Source: Devosia sp. RR2S18 (GTDB taxonomy: Bacteria; Pseudomonadota; Alphaproteobacteria; Rhizobiales; Devosiaceae). From it: a DNA stretch of 64,000 nt. Both the position numbers and the translations under genes were made by a program. The stretch is from positions 1 to 64,000 of the forward strand of contig NZ_CP126539.1 of NCBI RefSeq assembly GCF_030177755.1, read 5' to 3'. Positions within the stretch are counted from its first letter, which is position 1. The number at the start of each line of letters is the position of its first letter. The notes under the pieces are model-generated. The model was given only the letters and a program-made list of their open reading frames with translations, searched no databases and was not told where the DNA came from. This document shows, one piece after another, positions 48,355 through 57,437 of the stretch.

Positions 48355-49223
48355 TTGGCTTCTGCCTCGTGGATGGCCCCGAGCCCCAGGCGGTAATTCG
48401 GGTAGAGCAGTTCGATCCCGAGGGCCTGCTTGATGGCAGCGTTGGAAACGCGCTTGTTGTCGGCGTAGAAGCTCTTTTGCATGGGCGAGAACGCTGCTTC
48501 CTCGTAGGGGATCTCCGGCGGCGCCGCGACCCCCATGAGCCCAGCTGCATAGGTCACCAGATCCTGCGGCGGCGCTGGTTCGTCATCGGCGAGGTTGAAC
48601 GTGCCAGCCAGCCGCTGCGCTGCCGCCAGCCCTGTGATACGGCCGATATCCTCGGCATGGATGCGGTTGAACACCTGGCCAGGCTTGACCACCCGCCGCG
48701 CCGTGCCGTCGCGCAGTTTGTCGAAGGTGGACCGCCCCGGCCCGTAGATACCCGCCAGCCGCAGGATCGTCAGCGGCACGCCACGTTTCCCCGCATAATC
48801 CCGCCACGCCTGCTCCGCCGCCACGCGACGATCGGACCGCTGGTTGCGCGGCACGAGCGGCGCGGTTTCATCGATCCAGGCGCCGCCGAAATCCCCATAG
48901 ACGCCGACTGTGCTATAATAACAGAGCCACTCCAGCCGCTCGGCGGCGTCGAGATCGGCGCGGTGATAGAGGAGCGCCGGGTCACCCTCCGCTCCGGGTG
49001 GGATCGACAAGACCACATGAGTTGCTCGCCGAAGCGGCCCGCCCAGCGTCTCCCCAGGGCCCGTCCCGTCAAACACATGCCCTTCAACACCGCTTGCGGT
49101 TAACGTTTGTGCCTTTGCTGCGGTACGAACGCTGCCCGAAATGCTAACAGTCCGTGATTCCTTAGCGAGGAAGTGTGCTGCCCAGGCCGACGAAAAACCA
49201 TAGCCAAAGATGAAGACGTTCAT
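48351..49223 (-). CDS. NAD(P)-dependent epimerase/dehydratase-like SDR protein
   Basis: A 290-aa Rossmann-fold protein similar to YeeZ-type extended SDRs. The first dinucleotide loop is FGYGFSSAWAA, degenerate from GxxGxxG. STVGVYGDFGG and a later RLAGIYGPGRS, with the NRIHAEDIG motif, are typical of the group. The catalytic Tyr-x3-Lys is not evident, as in YeeZ homologues. ATG 49223 overlaps the queG stop by 4 bases. The physiological reaction is unknown. Confidence 0.85.
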   Translation of the reverse strand: MNVFIFGYGFSSAWAAHFLAKESRTVSISGSVRTAAKAQTLTASGVEGHVFDGTGPGETLGGPLRRATHVVLSIPPGAEGDPALLYHRADLDAAERLEWLCYYSTVGVYGDFGGAWIDETAPLVPRNQRSDRRVAAEQAWRDYAGKRGVPLTILRLAGIYGPGRSTFDKLRDGTARRVVKPGQVFNRIHAEDIGRITGLAAAQRLAGTFNLADDEPAPPQDLVTYAAGLMGVAAPPEIPYEEAAFSPMQKSFYADNKRVSNAAIKQALGIELLYPNYRLGLGAIHEAEAK

Positions 49224-50344
49224 GCCAGTTCCTCGGTCCACTCCGCCTGCACCGCCTCATCGCTTTCCACCGCCGAAAACGCAAGTCGCAGCTGGGCAGC
49301 ACGCTCGGGCGCCAGCCGCCGCAGGGCCCAGACGGCAGCACCCCGAACCAACGCACTCTCATCACGGAGCCGCTGTTCGACCAGCGGCACAAGCGCGTGA
49401 TTTTGGGAATTCCCTATAGCAATCAATACGTTCCGCAAAAAACGCCCGAGCCCGATGCGCTTGACCGGTGAGCCCGCAAAAAGCTCGCGGAATCCTACGT
49501 CATCCAGCTGCACCAGCTCGGCCAAAGTCAGCCGTTCAAGTTCGGGACGCCCCCGCAGCTTAAGCTCACGGCTGGCCGAAGCGAACTTGTTCCAGGGGCA
49601 GACCGCCAGACAATCATCGCAACCATAGATGCGATTACCCATCGGCCCCCGGAACTCCTTGGGGATCGGCCCCTTGTGCTCGACCGTCAGGTAAGCCAGG
49701 CACCGCCGGCTATCCAGTTGATAAGGCGCGGGAAAAGCCGCCGTCGGGCAGATGTCGAGGCATTTGGTGCATGACCCGCAACTGACCTTGTGCGGCTTGT
49801 CCACGGGCAGCTCGGCCGATGTGAGAATGGCCCCCAGGAACAGCCAGGAGCCGAACTCGCGTGATACCAGCACCGTATGCTTGCCTTGCCATCCCAGCCC
49901 CGCCGCTTCGGCCAAGGGCTTTTCCATCAGGGGCGCGGTATCGACGAACACCTTGACCTCGGCACTGGAACGGCGCGCCAGCAAGCCCGCCAGTTCCTTG
50001 AGCTTGCCCTTGATGATCTCATGGTAGTCACGGTTGCGGGCATAAACCGAAATCGCCCCATGGGACTTTTCGCCTAAGAGCGCCAGCGGGTCCGTTTCGG
50101 GTCCGTAGTTGACGCCAAGCAGGATTACCGAGCGGGCATCGGGCCACATCGCCCGGGGGCTGCCCCGCCGCTGGGCTGTTTCGGCCATCCAGTCCATATC
50201 GCCGTGCCAGCCGGCATCCAGCGCTTGGCGCAACTTGTCGGGCAGGTCCGGCCGGGCATCGGCAGCGGCAATGCCGAAGCTGTCAAAGCCCAGCGCCGCC
50301 GCGCGCCCGCGCAGCTCGGCAGTTAACTTTTCAGTGCTGGTCAA
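49220..50344 (-). CDS. queG: Epoxyqueuosine reductase QueG
   Basis: Cobalamin- and iron-sulfur-dependent enzyme making the last step to queuosine in tRNA, 374 aa. Two 4Fe-4S clusters are visible: CGSCTKCLDICP and CDDCLAVCPWN. The catalytic Asp lies in the VFVDTAPLMEK segment. A C-terminal HEAT-like repeat (ALVRGAAVWALRRL) is typical of the long form. Its start overlaps the GST gene's stop by 4 bases. Confidence 0.95.
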   Translation of the reverse strand: MTSTEKLTAELRGRAAALGFDSFGIAAADARPDLPDKLRQALDAGWHGDMDWMAETAQRRGSPRAMWPDARSVILLGVNYGPETDPLALLGEKSHGAISVYARNRDYHEIIKGKLKELAGLLARRSSAEVKVFVDTAPLMEKPLAEAAGLGWQGKHTVLVSREFGSWLFLGAILTSAELPVDKPHKVSCGSCTKCLDICPTAAFPAPYQLDSRRCLAYLTVEHKGPIPKEFRGPMGNRIYGCDDCLAVCPWNKFASASRELKLRGRPELERLTLAELVQLDDVGFRELFAGSPVKRIGLGRFLRNVLIAIGNSQNHALVPLVEQRLRDESALVRGAAVWALRRLAPERAAQLRLAFSAVESDEAVQAEWTEELA

Positions 50345-51018
50345 AAATCCAGGTCCGCATAGCCGCGATGCGGAGGCATGGCGACGACGCGGTCATTGAG
50401 CAGGGTGCGGAAAGCCGGCCGGGACTTGAGGCGGGCATACCAATCCCGGGTTTCGTTGGCCTTGCCCCAATCCATGTCGCCCATATAGTCGAGCACCGAC
50501 AGGTGGGCGGCGAGCGTAAAGTCGGCCAGGGTCATCATGTCGCCCGCCAACCATGTGCGGTGCGCCAAGAGCCAGTTGAAATAGAGCATGTGCTCGTTGA
50601 GGTTGGCCTTGGCGGCCCGCATCACCGACGGGTCCGGCGTGGCACCCTTCTGGTCGCGCTTGATGATCTTTTCTTCGAGGAGATAGCGGGTCACCTCGTC
50701 ATTGAGCTTGGTGATCACCCATTCGATCAATCGCCACATCTCGGCCCGACCACCGGGCTCGGGCGGAAAGAGACCCGCGACCACGGCCGGCGTGTAAAGG
50801 TCTTCCACCGTGTGGATGGCGGCCAGCAGCCCGACAACAGGGGTATCGCTGTCGTCCAGCATGATTGGCAGCGTGCCGGCAGGATTGATCTCCAAAAGCT
50901 CGGGCGTGCGCAGCCACGGCTTGATCTCCTCCACATCGAGCGGCACGCCATATTCGGCGCACATCAACCTGATGATGCGCGAGGACGGATCGAGAGGATG
51001 GTGGAGAAGGCTCGGCAT
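50341..51018 (-). CDS. Glutathione S-transferase family protein
   Basis: A 225-aa GST with a thioredoxin-like N-terminal domain (HHPLDPSSRIIRLMCAEYGV, then INPAGTLPIMLDD for the glutathione gamma-Glu site) and a helical C-terminal domain (LADFTLAAHLSVLDYMGDM). It carries Ser rather than Cys at the usual active position. It heads a run of four overlapping minus-strand genes (GST-queG-SDR-GNAT). The role is unknown. Confidence 0.88.
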   Translation of the reverse strand: MPSLLHHPLDPSSRIIRLMCAEYGVPLDVEEIKPWLRTPELLEINPAGTLPIMLDDSDTPVVGLLAAIHTVEDLYTPAVVAGLFPPEPGGRAEMWRLIEWVITKLNDEVTRYLLEEKIIKRDQKGATPDPSVMRAAKANLNEHMLYFNWLLAHRTWLAGDMMTLADFTLAAHLSVLDYMGDMDWGKANETRDWYARLKSRPAFRTLLNDRVVAMPPHRGYADLDF

Positions 51019-51133
51019 CAGGACGCTCGTCTCTTTTTTGGAGCACCAGTCACATAGGACGGCTTTGCGCGTTCAGCAAACAACGCTAGAGCTTGCCGGC
51101 GACCCGCACCCATCAACTGAATTAGGGGATCAG

Positions 51134-51946
51134 ATGAACGCCGATCAAGGTCTTTTTGTGCCGCTGATCCTGGGAATTCTCGAAGGGCTTACCGAATTCC
51201 TGCCGGTCAGCTCAACGGGGCACCTGCTCCTGGCTGGTCATTTCTTCGGCCTCAGGCAGCCCGACACCTTCATCGTCCTTATCCAGCTCGGCGCGATCCT
51301 GGCCGTGGTCACCGTTTATTTCGCCAAGCTCGGCATGCTCATCCGGGATGCCTTGGCGGGCAAGCCCTATGCGTGGCGCTTTGCCGTTTCGGTTATCCTG
51401 GCCGGCCTGCCGGCGGTGATAACCGGTGTTCTCCTGCGCGATTTCATCCAGGGTGCGCTTTGGGAATCGCCGATGACCATCTGTGTCACCCTTCTCCTCG
51501 GTGGCATCATCCTGCTCTTTATCGACCGCATGCCCAAGCGTGTGGTCCATGATGACGCCTTTGCGTTTCCCTGGCATCTAGCGCTGATCATCGGGCTTTT
51601 CCAGATGCTCAGTCTGGTGCCAGGCGTATCCCGGTCGGGCTCGACTGTCGTGGGCGCGATGCTCTTCGGCGCCAGCAAGCGCGCCGCCGCCGAGTTCACC
51701 TTCTTTATCGCCCTGCCCATCATGGTGGGGGCCTTCGGCTATGATCTCTACAAGAGCCGCGACCTTATCGACACCAGCATCGCCCTGCAGGTCGCGGTCG
51801 GCTTTGCCGCTGCGTTCGTAGTCGGCGCGCTGGTGGTGCGGTACCTTCTCGACTTCGTGTCGCGCCACGGCTTTGCGCCCTTTGCCTGGTGGCGCATCCT
51901 CGTGGGTGGCGGAGGGCTGATTGCCCTCCTCGTATTCGGCGTCTGA
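51134..51946 (+). CDS. uppP: Undecaprenyl-diphosphatase UppP (BacA)
   Basis: Recycles the lipid carrier of cell-wall synthesis and gives bacitracin resistance, 270 aa with about eight membrane helices. The active-site motifs GILEGLTEFLPVSSTGHLLL near residue 20 and PGVSRSGSTV near 165 are intact. ATG 51134 is the family start (frame extends farther upstream without similarity). Confidence 0.95.
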   Translation: MNADQGLFVPLILGILEGLTEFLPVSSTGHLLLAGHFFGLRQPDTFIVLIQLGAILAVVTVYFAKLGMLIRDALAGKPYAWRFAVSVILAGLPAVITGVLLRDFIQGALWESPMTICVTLLLGGIILLFIDRMPKRVVHDDAFAFPWHLALIIGLFQMLSLVPGVSRSGSTVVGAMLFGASKRAAAEFTFFIALPIMVGAFGYDLYKSRDLIDTSIALQVAVGFAAAFVVGALVVRYLLDFVSRHGFAPFAWWRILVGGGGLIALLVFGV

Positions 51947-51949
51947 GGT

Positions 51950-52573
51950 CTATTGCTGGACGGCAGTATATGTCGCCGGGATGGAGAAAAATGCTGGCGG
52001 GATCTGCACGTTCTTCTCGACGTCGTAGAGTGAGAAGGTGAGCTCGGCGCCGCTGGGCTCAACCAGGCTCCACTGCACAAGGTCAAGCGTAGCAGTGTCA
52101 AAGATCAGCGATACCTGCACCGTACCGGCGACCGTTTCATCGATGACGGTCACGGTCAGATAGCCGTCCGAGGTGGTGACATCGACCACATTGGCGGACA
52201 TGAGGTTGATCTGATCGCCGAGGAACTGCCGGAGCGGGATGCTGTCCTGTGGATAGGCGTAATAGGTTTCTTCGCGGCGGTTCAGCACATAGAAGCCACG
52301 GCCCACCGAAACGATCTCCTCGCGGCTGGGCGGCGCATATTTGAACGCGATCTTATTGGGCCGCTCAACAAAGAAGGTCCCTTCGGTCCGGCCACCATTG
52401 GTGTCGATCTGGAGGAACCGTCCCACCATGGTCCGGATGGAAGAATTGTGCGCCTCGACATTGGCGATCAGCTGCTGCTCTTCGGGCGTCAGCGCTCGGT
52501 CGAGGGCCAGGGCGGGAATGCTGGCCACGAGGGCAGCGGAAAGGCCGAGCAGCAGGACATCGCGGCGAATCAT
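51950..52573 (-). CDS. lolA: Outer-membrane lipoprotein carrier LolA-like protein
   Basis: Periplasmic chaperone that ferries lipoproteins to the outer membrane, 207 aa. A twin-Arg-less signal peptide (MIRRDVLLLGLSAALVASIPALA) is followed by the LolA fold with GRFLQIDTNGGRTEGTFFVERPNKIAFKY. It lies downstream of ftsK on the same strand, as in many bacteria, but a terminator hairpin separates the two. Confidence 0.88.
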   Translation of the reverse strand: MIRRDVLLLGLSAALVASIPALALDRALTPEEQQLIANVEAHNSSIRTMVGRFLQIDTNGGRTEGTFFVERPNKIAFKYAPPSREEIVSVGRGFYVLNRREETYYAYPQDSIPLRQFLGDQINLMSANVVDVTTSDGYLTVTVIDETVAGTVQVSLIFDTATLDLVQWSLVEPSGAELTFSLYDVEKNVQIPPAFFSIPATYTAVQQ

Positions 52574-52679
52574 GAAGGTGGTTTCCCTCGATAGGTGTTC
52601 TTGAACGCTAACCTATTCAGCAATTGCGGCAACAGCGGGAAAGTTCCGTTCAGGATCCGTTCAGCTGGGCGACAAACGC

Positions 52680-52708
52680 AAAGGCCCCTCCAGGCTGGAG
52701 GGGCCTTT
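52680..52708. terminator. Terminator between ftsK and lolA
   Basis: A 13-bp perfect stem (AAAGGCCCCTCCA / TGGAGGGGCCTTT) with loop GGC. The terminal AAA/TTT makes it usable on either strand; ftsK (minus) is the natural client. Confidence 0.8.
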
Positions 52709-52728
52709 CACCGAGTCGAGATAGCCAA

Positions 52729-55440
52729 TCAGTACTGGTCGGCACCCACCAAAATCTCACGCTTGCCCGCGTGATTTGCCGGAGAAATCACGCCCTCCCG
52801 CTCCATTCTTTCGATCAGCGTCGCGGCCTTGTTGTAGCCAATCGCCAGCCGGCGCTGCACATAGGAGGTCGAGGCTTTCTTGTCGCTCAGCACGATGTGA
52901 ACAGCCTTGTCGTAGAGCTCGTCGCCCGAGCCGGCGTAGTCGTCGCCGCCGCCGGCAGCTTCGCCGCCAAACTCGCCGTCTTCGCTCTCCTCGGTGATGG
53001 AGTCGAGATAATCCGGCGTGCCCTGGCTCTTGAGATGCGCCACAACCGATTCCACCTCGGCATCCGACACAAAGGCGCCGTGGAGACGCTTGGCCCGTCC
53101 GCCTGAGGCCATGTAAAGCATGTCGCCATTGCCCAACAGCTGCTCGGCGCCCTGCTCGCCCAGGATGGTGCGGGAATCGATCTTGCTCGTCACCATGAAT
53201 GAGATACGGGTGGGGAAGTTGGCCTTGATGGTACCGGTGATGACGTCTACCGACGGGCGCTGCGTGGCGGTGACCATGTGGATGCCGGCGGCTCGGGCCA
53301 TCTGCGCGAGGCGCTGGATGGCGCCTTCAATGTCCTTGCCGGCGACCATCATCAGATCGGCCATTTCGTCAACGATAACGACAATATAGGGCAACGGCTC
53401 GAGGTTGAACTCCTCGCTCTCGAAGATCGCCTCACCGGTTTCACGGTCAAAGCCGGTCTGCACGGTGCGAGTGATGGTCTTGCCCTGGTCCTTGGCCTCG
53501 GTGACCCGCTGATTAAAGCCATCGATGTTACGCACACCGATCTTGCTCATCTTGCGGTAGCGATCTTCCATCTCGCGCACGGCCCATTTGAGCGCCACCA
53601 CGGCCTTGTGGGGGTCGGTGACGACCGGGGTCAGCAGGTGCGGGATGCCGTCATAGATCGACAACTCCAGCATCTTGGGATCGATCATGATCATTCGGCA
53701 CTGCTCAGGCGTCATCTGGTAGAGCAGCGAGAGGATGAACGTATTGATGCCCACCGATTTGCCCGAGCCGGTGGTGCCGGCGATCAACAGGTGGGGCATG
53801 CGGGCGAGGTCAGCAATGATCGGCTCACCGCCAATGGTCTTGCCCAGGCAGATGGGGAGCTTGCCCTTCATCTTCTCGAAGTCGGAGCTTGCCAGCATCT
53901 CCCGGAAGAACACGGTCTCGCGGGTCTGGTTGGGCAGCTCGATACCAATGGCATTGCGCCCCGGCACCACGGCCACGCGGGCAGAGATGGCGCTCATGGA
54001 GCGCGCGATATCATCGGCCAGCGATATCACGCGGCTGGATTTGATACCCGGAGCTGGTTCGAGCTCGAAAAGCGTGACGACTGGGCCGGGGCGTACATTG
54101 ATGATGTCGCCCTTGACGCCGAAGTCCTCGAGTACGCCTTCCAGCTGGCGCGCCATTTCCTCGAGCTTTTCGGGGCTGTGCTCGGCAGAGGGGCCCTTGT
54201 GCCGCGGCTCTGCCAGAAGGCTGAGGGACGGCAGCTCGAACCCGCCGGGCTCATCAAGAAACGAGGGCTGGGCTTCGCGTGCTATGCGCTGACCGGGGGC
54301 CGGACGTGGGGCAGGTGCCGCTACGCGCGGCTTGGTGGGGTCGGCGGGATGGAAGCGCGAATCCCCCTGCTGGCGGTGAGATACAGGCGCGGGGGCCGCT
54401 TCCGGGACAAACGGAACGTCCTCCTCCACCTCCTCGGGATAGTCGAGTTCGGTCTCATCATAGCTTGGCCGGGCGTTCACGCGCGGGCTGATGATTTCGG
54501 GCTCCAGCACCGGTTCGACCGGTGCGTGGATGCGACGAGGACTGGCCTCTAGCGCCGCTTCGCGCCGCTCGACCACTGGGGCGCGTGGATCTAGGCTGGG
54601 CTCCATCTCTTCATCCCGCCAAGGAGCCGTTTCCGCGGCACGCTTTTCGGCATGGCTGGCACGAGCACGGCGGAAGGCGGTACGCAGCGAATACCCCATA
54701 TGCACCATGGCGCCCAATGCGACATCGAGGATGGGGTTGGTCTCGGGCTCGTCGTCCTCTTCTTCGGGGACGCTCTTGCGGCTGTTTGCTGCGCCCCCTT
54801 TCTGTGGCTGCGTGGAAACTGCGGTCCCCAGACCCATGCCCATCCAGAAAAGGGCAAAGGCGGGCGCCGCCAGGATGATCGCAAAGAGAATGGTGGTGAT
54901 GGCCTGCGGCTCGCTTCCGGCGATCATCGCTGCAAGGCTCGAAAAGCCAACGCCCACGAGACCACCGAGGCCCGTGGGTAGCGGCCAGGTCTCCGGCATG
55001 GCGATAAAGGCGAGGGCACCGGCGGAGAGCACTGTGCCACCCAGCCAGCCAAGCACACGCAGCCCCATCCGGCTGGGCATGCAGCGCCGGACAAAGGCCC
55101 AGGCCCAGAGCGCCGGTGGCACCAGCAGCACCAGCGCTGCGAGGCCAAAGACCTGGAATAGCGTGTCGGCGATGACGGCGCCGGGGAAGCCCAGCCAGTT
55201 GGCTGGTGTCTTGCTGGTCGCATAGGTGAAGCTGGGGTCATCCACCGACCAGGAGGCCAGCGCTGCAAGGCAAACACCAACCACGCCCAGCAACACAAAA
55301 CCTGCGAGCCGCACCGGAATGCGAATCGACAGCGCGGGAGGGGGCGCAGGCATGGCCTTGCTCGTGCTGCGGCCGGTGCGCGAGCCGCGTTGCGGCACGG
55401 AGCGGATTTCGTCGAGGACGGGCGCGGGTGAACTGGGCAT
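52729..55440 (-). CDS. ftsK: DNA translocase FtsK
   Basis: Membrane-anchored double-stranded DNA pump that clears and resolves chromosomes at the septum, 903 aa. Four N-terminal transmembrane helices fall within residues 35-210. A Pro/Glu/Ala-rich linker of about 200 residues follows. The motor has Walker A GTTGSGKSVG and Walker B YIVVIVDEMADLM. A C-terminal gamma winged-helix (RRLAIGYNKAATLIERMEREGV) should read the KOPS sequences. ATG 55440 is chosen over the upstream in-frame start because the gene's linker with the signal-free N-terminus begins there. Confidence 0.94.
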   Translation of the reverse strand: MPSSPAPVLDEIRSVPQRGSRTGRSTSKAMPAPPPALSIRIPVRLAGFVLLGVVGVCLAALASWSVDDPSFTYATSKTPANWLGFPGAVIADTLFQVFGLAALVLLVPPALWAWAFVRRCMPSRMGLRVLGWLGGTVLSAGALAFIAMPETWPLPTGLGGLVGVGFSSLAAMIAGSEPQAITTILFAIILAAPAFALFWMGMGLGTAVSTQPQKGGAANSRKSVPEEEDDEPETNPILDVALGAMVHMGYSLRTAFRRARASHAEKRAAETAPWRDEEMEPSLDPRAPVVERREAALEASPRRIHAPVEPVLEPEIISPRVNARPSYDETELDYPEEVEEDVPFVPEAAPAPVSHRQQGDSRFHPADPTKPRVAAPAPRPAPGQRIAREAQPSFLDEPGGFELPSLSLLAEPRHKGPSAEHSPEKLEEMARQLEGVLEDFGVKGDIINVRPGPVVTLFELEPAPGIKSSRVISLADDIARSMSAISARVAVVPGRNAIGIELPNQTRETVFFREMLASSDFEKMKGKLPICLGKTIGGEPIIADLARMPHLLIAGTTGSGKSVGINTFILSLLYQMTPEQCRMIMIDPKMLELSIYDGIPHLLTPVVTDPHKAVVALKWAVREMEDRYRKMSKIGVRNIDGFNQRVTEAKDQGKTITRTVQTGFDRETGEAIFESEEFNLEPLPYIVVIVDEMADLMMVAGKDIEGAIQRLAQMARAAGIHMVTATQRPSVDVITGTIKANFPTRISFMVTSKIDSRTILGEQGAEQLLGNGDMLYMASGGRAKRLHGAFVSDAEVESVVAHLKSQGTPDYLDSITEESEDGEFGGEAAGGGDDYAGSGDELYDKAVHIVLSDKKASTSYVQRRLAIGYNKAATLIERMEREGVISPANHAGKREILVGADQY

Positions 55441-55578
55441 GGGTACTCTCGCTTCGACCCGGCAAAAACGCTCCGGGCCCACTTTGCCGCCACTCTAGTG
55501 CGCGGGGGTTAATCGCAGGCTAACCATGGCCGTTAGCCATGCCGAAGCCGCGCTAGCGTATTGCCCTGGCAAAGAAAA

Positions 55579-55598
55579 GGGCCCGCACGAGCGGACCC
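55579..55598 (-). terminator. Terminator of amtB2
   Basis: On the minus strand, an 8-bp stem GGGTCCGC / GCGGGCCC with loop TCGT is followed by TTTTCTTT. Confidence 0.75.
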
Positions 55599-55675
55599 AG
55601 GTGCATCGCGGACGCCCGGGAGGAGCGGCGCCGCGGAACTCAACCGACAGCGGCGAACCGCTGCCGGGCTTCACT

Positions 55676-57067
55676 TCAGTTATAAGCGCGTTCACCGTGG
55701 CTGGAGAGATCGAGACCATCAATCTCGCCGGATTGGGACACACGCGCGCCGCCGAAAATGGCCTTGACCACCAGCATGGCAACCAACGCCACAACACCCG
55801 ACCAGACCACCGCAATGGCTACGCCGATCAGTTGCACAACAAACTGGCCGCCGACCGAATAGGCCGCAGCATCGCCCAGCGGGTAACCGCCAAGTGCCGG
55901 GCTGGCCACTATTGCCGTACCCAGAGCGCCGACAATGCCGCCCACGCCGTGAATACCGAACACATCGAGGCTGTCGTCATATCTGAGCATCGGCTTGAAA
56001 TTGACCACAGCCACCAAACATACAATGCCGGCGACCGCTCCCAGCACAATCGCACCGCCAATGCCCGAGAAACCAGCAGCTGGGGTGATAGCAACCAGAC
56101 CCGCCACGGCACCGGATACGGCGCCAAGGGCGGACCCATGTCCGCGGGTAATCTTCTCGCCCAATGCCCAGGCGAGCGCACCGGCGGCCGGCGCCAGTAT
56201 GGTGTTGATGAGGGCCACGGCGGTCAAGGCGTTGGCTTCCAGGTTGGAGCCGGCATTGAAACCGAACCATCCAAACCACAACAGACCCGTGCCGATATAG
56301 GTGAGGACGAGGTTATGGGGCGGGATTGGCTCCTTCATGTAGCCGAGACGCGGACCAAGCACGATAGCAGCGACCAAGGCGGCGACGCCTGAGTTGATGT
56401 GCACCACAGTGCCGCCGGCAAAGTCATAGGCGCCCAGGCCATAAAGCAGGCCAGGACCCGCCCAGACCATATGGGCGATCGGAATGTAGGAGAAGGTGAA
56501 CCAGATGGCGAGGAACGCCAGCAGCGCACCGAGCTTCATGCGCTCGGCGATACCGCCGACGATGAGCGTAGAGGTGATGCAGGCGAAGGTCAGCTGGAAG
56601 GCGACGAACACCATTTCGGGCAGTTCGAAGCCGGCTGAAAAGGTCGCAGCAGTGGATTCGAGCGTTACACCGGCAAGGAAGAACTTGGAGAAGTCACCTA
56701 CGAAGGCGGACAATCCCCCTTCGATAGGACCGGCAAAGGTGAGCGAGTAGCCATAAGCCACCCAGAGGATCGAGATCAGCGAGAAGCCAAGGAAAACCTG
56801 GGTCAGCACCGAAAGAATGTTCTTGGCGCGAACGAGCCCACCATAGAACAGCGCCAGACCCGGAATGGTCATTACGATGACGAGAATGGTGCATACAAGC
56901 ATCCAAGCCACGTCGCCCTTGTCCACCACGGCGGCGGCTGTCTCGGCGACCTCGGCCACCGACTCACCCGCCGCGGCGAGCGGCGCGGTCGCATCCTGGG
57001 CCAAGGCCGGCAGGACCAGCAAAAGGGAAGCCGCTGCAGCGCCTCCCAACAGCTTCAACGTCTTCAT
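55676..57067 (-). CDS. amtB: Ammonium transporter AmtB (second copy)
   Basis: Trimeric ammonia channel in the inner membrane, 463 aa with a signal-like N-terminus (LLLVLPALAQ) and eleven helices. The family motif DFAGGTVVHINSGVAALVAA and the second conserved His in the FGIHGVGGIVGALG segment line the pore. It has its own promoter with a sigma-54-like element shared with the glnK operon, suggesting nitrogen control and expression apart from copy 1. Confidence 0.94.
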   Translation of the reverse strand: MKTLKLLGGAAAASLLLVLPALAQDATAPLAAAGESVAEVAETAAAVVDKGDVAWMLVCTILVIVMTIPGLALFYGGLVRAKNILSVLTQVFLGFSLISILWVAYGYSLTFAGPIEGGLSAFVGDFSKFFLAGVTLESTAATFSAGFELPEMVFVAFQLTFACITSTLIVGGIAERMKLGALLAFLAIWFTFSYIPIAHMVWAGPGLLYGLGAYDFAGGTVVHINSGVAALVAAIVLGPRLGYMKEPIPPHNLVLTYIGTGLLWFGWFGFNAGSNLEANALTAVALINTILAPAAGALAWALGEKITRGHGSALGAVSGAVAGLVAITPAAGFSGIGGAIVLGAVAGIVCLVAVVNFKPMLRYDDSLDVFGIHGVGGIVGALGTAIVASPALGGYPLGDAAAYSVGGQFVVQLIGVAIAVVWSGVVALVAMLVVKAIFGGARVSQSGEIDGLDLSSHGERAYN

Positions 57068-57437
57068 TCTTGTTGTTCTCCGTTGGCGCCGTGAGAGCGC
57101 CGCTGCGCCGGCTTTGCCGGTGCCCCTTGCGCCGTGGCGCCCTGTGTTGACGCATAAGGAGACTCAAGAGCCGTGCCAACTGCGGCGCCTGCCGAAATGC
57201 TGGGCAAATCAAGGCCTTGGCACGTCAACTCTGGCACTCATGCCACGAGCGGCACCTTCGCGCCTAAACAACGGGCAAATGGGCTTGGATCTGCATCATT
57301 AAAAGGCAAGCTTGCGGGGGGTGTGCAGCCCACGCGGTTTGCGAGTGGGAAGCCTCTGTGGCGGGCCAAGAGGAACGCGAGCTGCACGCCGCCGGCAAGC
57401 GGAAGCGACCGGGACGTGTCCCGGCCGCCGTATTGGA
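57068..57437. other. Intergenic region between amtB1 and amtB2
   Basis: No gene is visible. It contains the sigma-54-like element at 57163-57178. An imperfect hairpin GACCGGGAC / GTCCCGGCC at 57407-57426, just after the amtB1 stop, lacks a T-run. Repeated TGGCAC/GTGCCA words lie at 57215-57255. Confidence 0.45.
57163..57178 (-). promoter_or_regulatory. Sigma-54-like promoter of amtB2
   Basis: Minus-strand TGGCACGGCTCTTGAG, about 96 bases before the start codon. The -24 part TGGCAC matches the sigma-54 consensus; the -12 part reads TTGAG rather than TTGCA. An identical 16-mer precedes glnK. Confidence 0.6.
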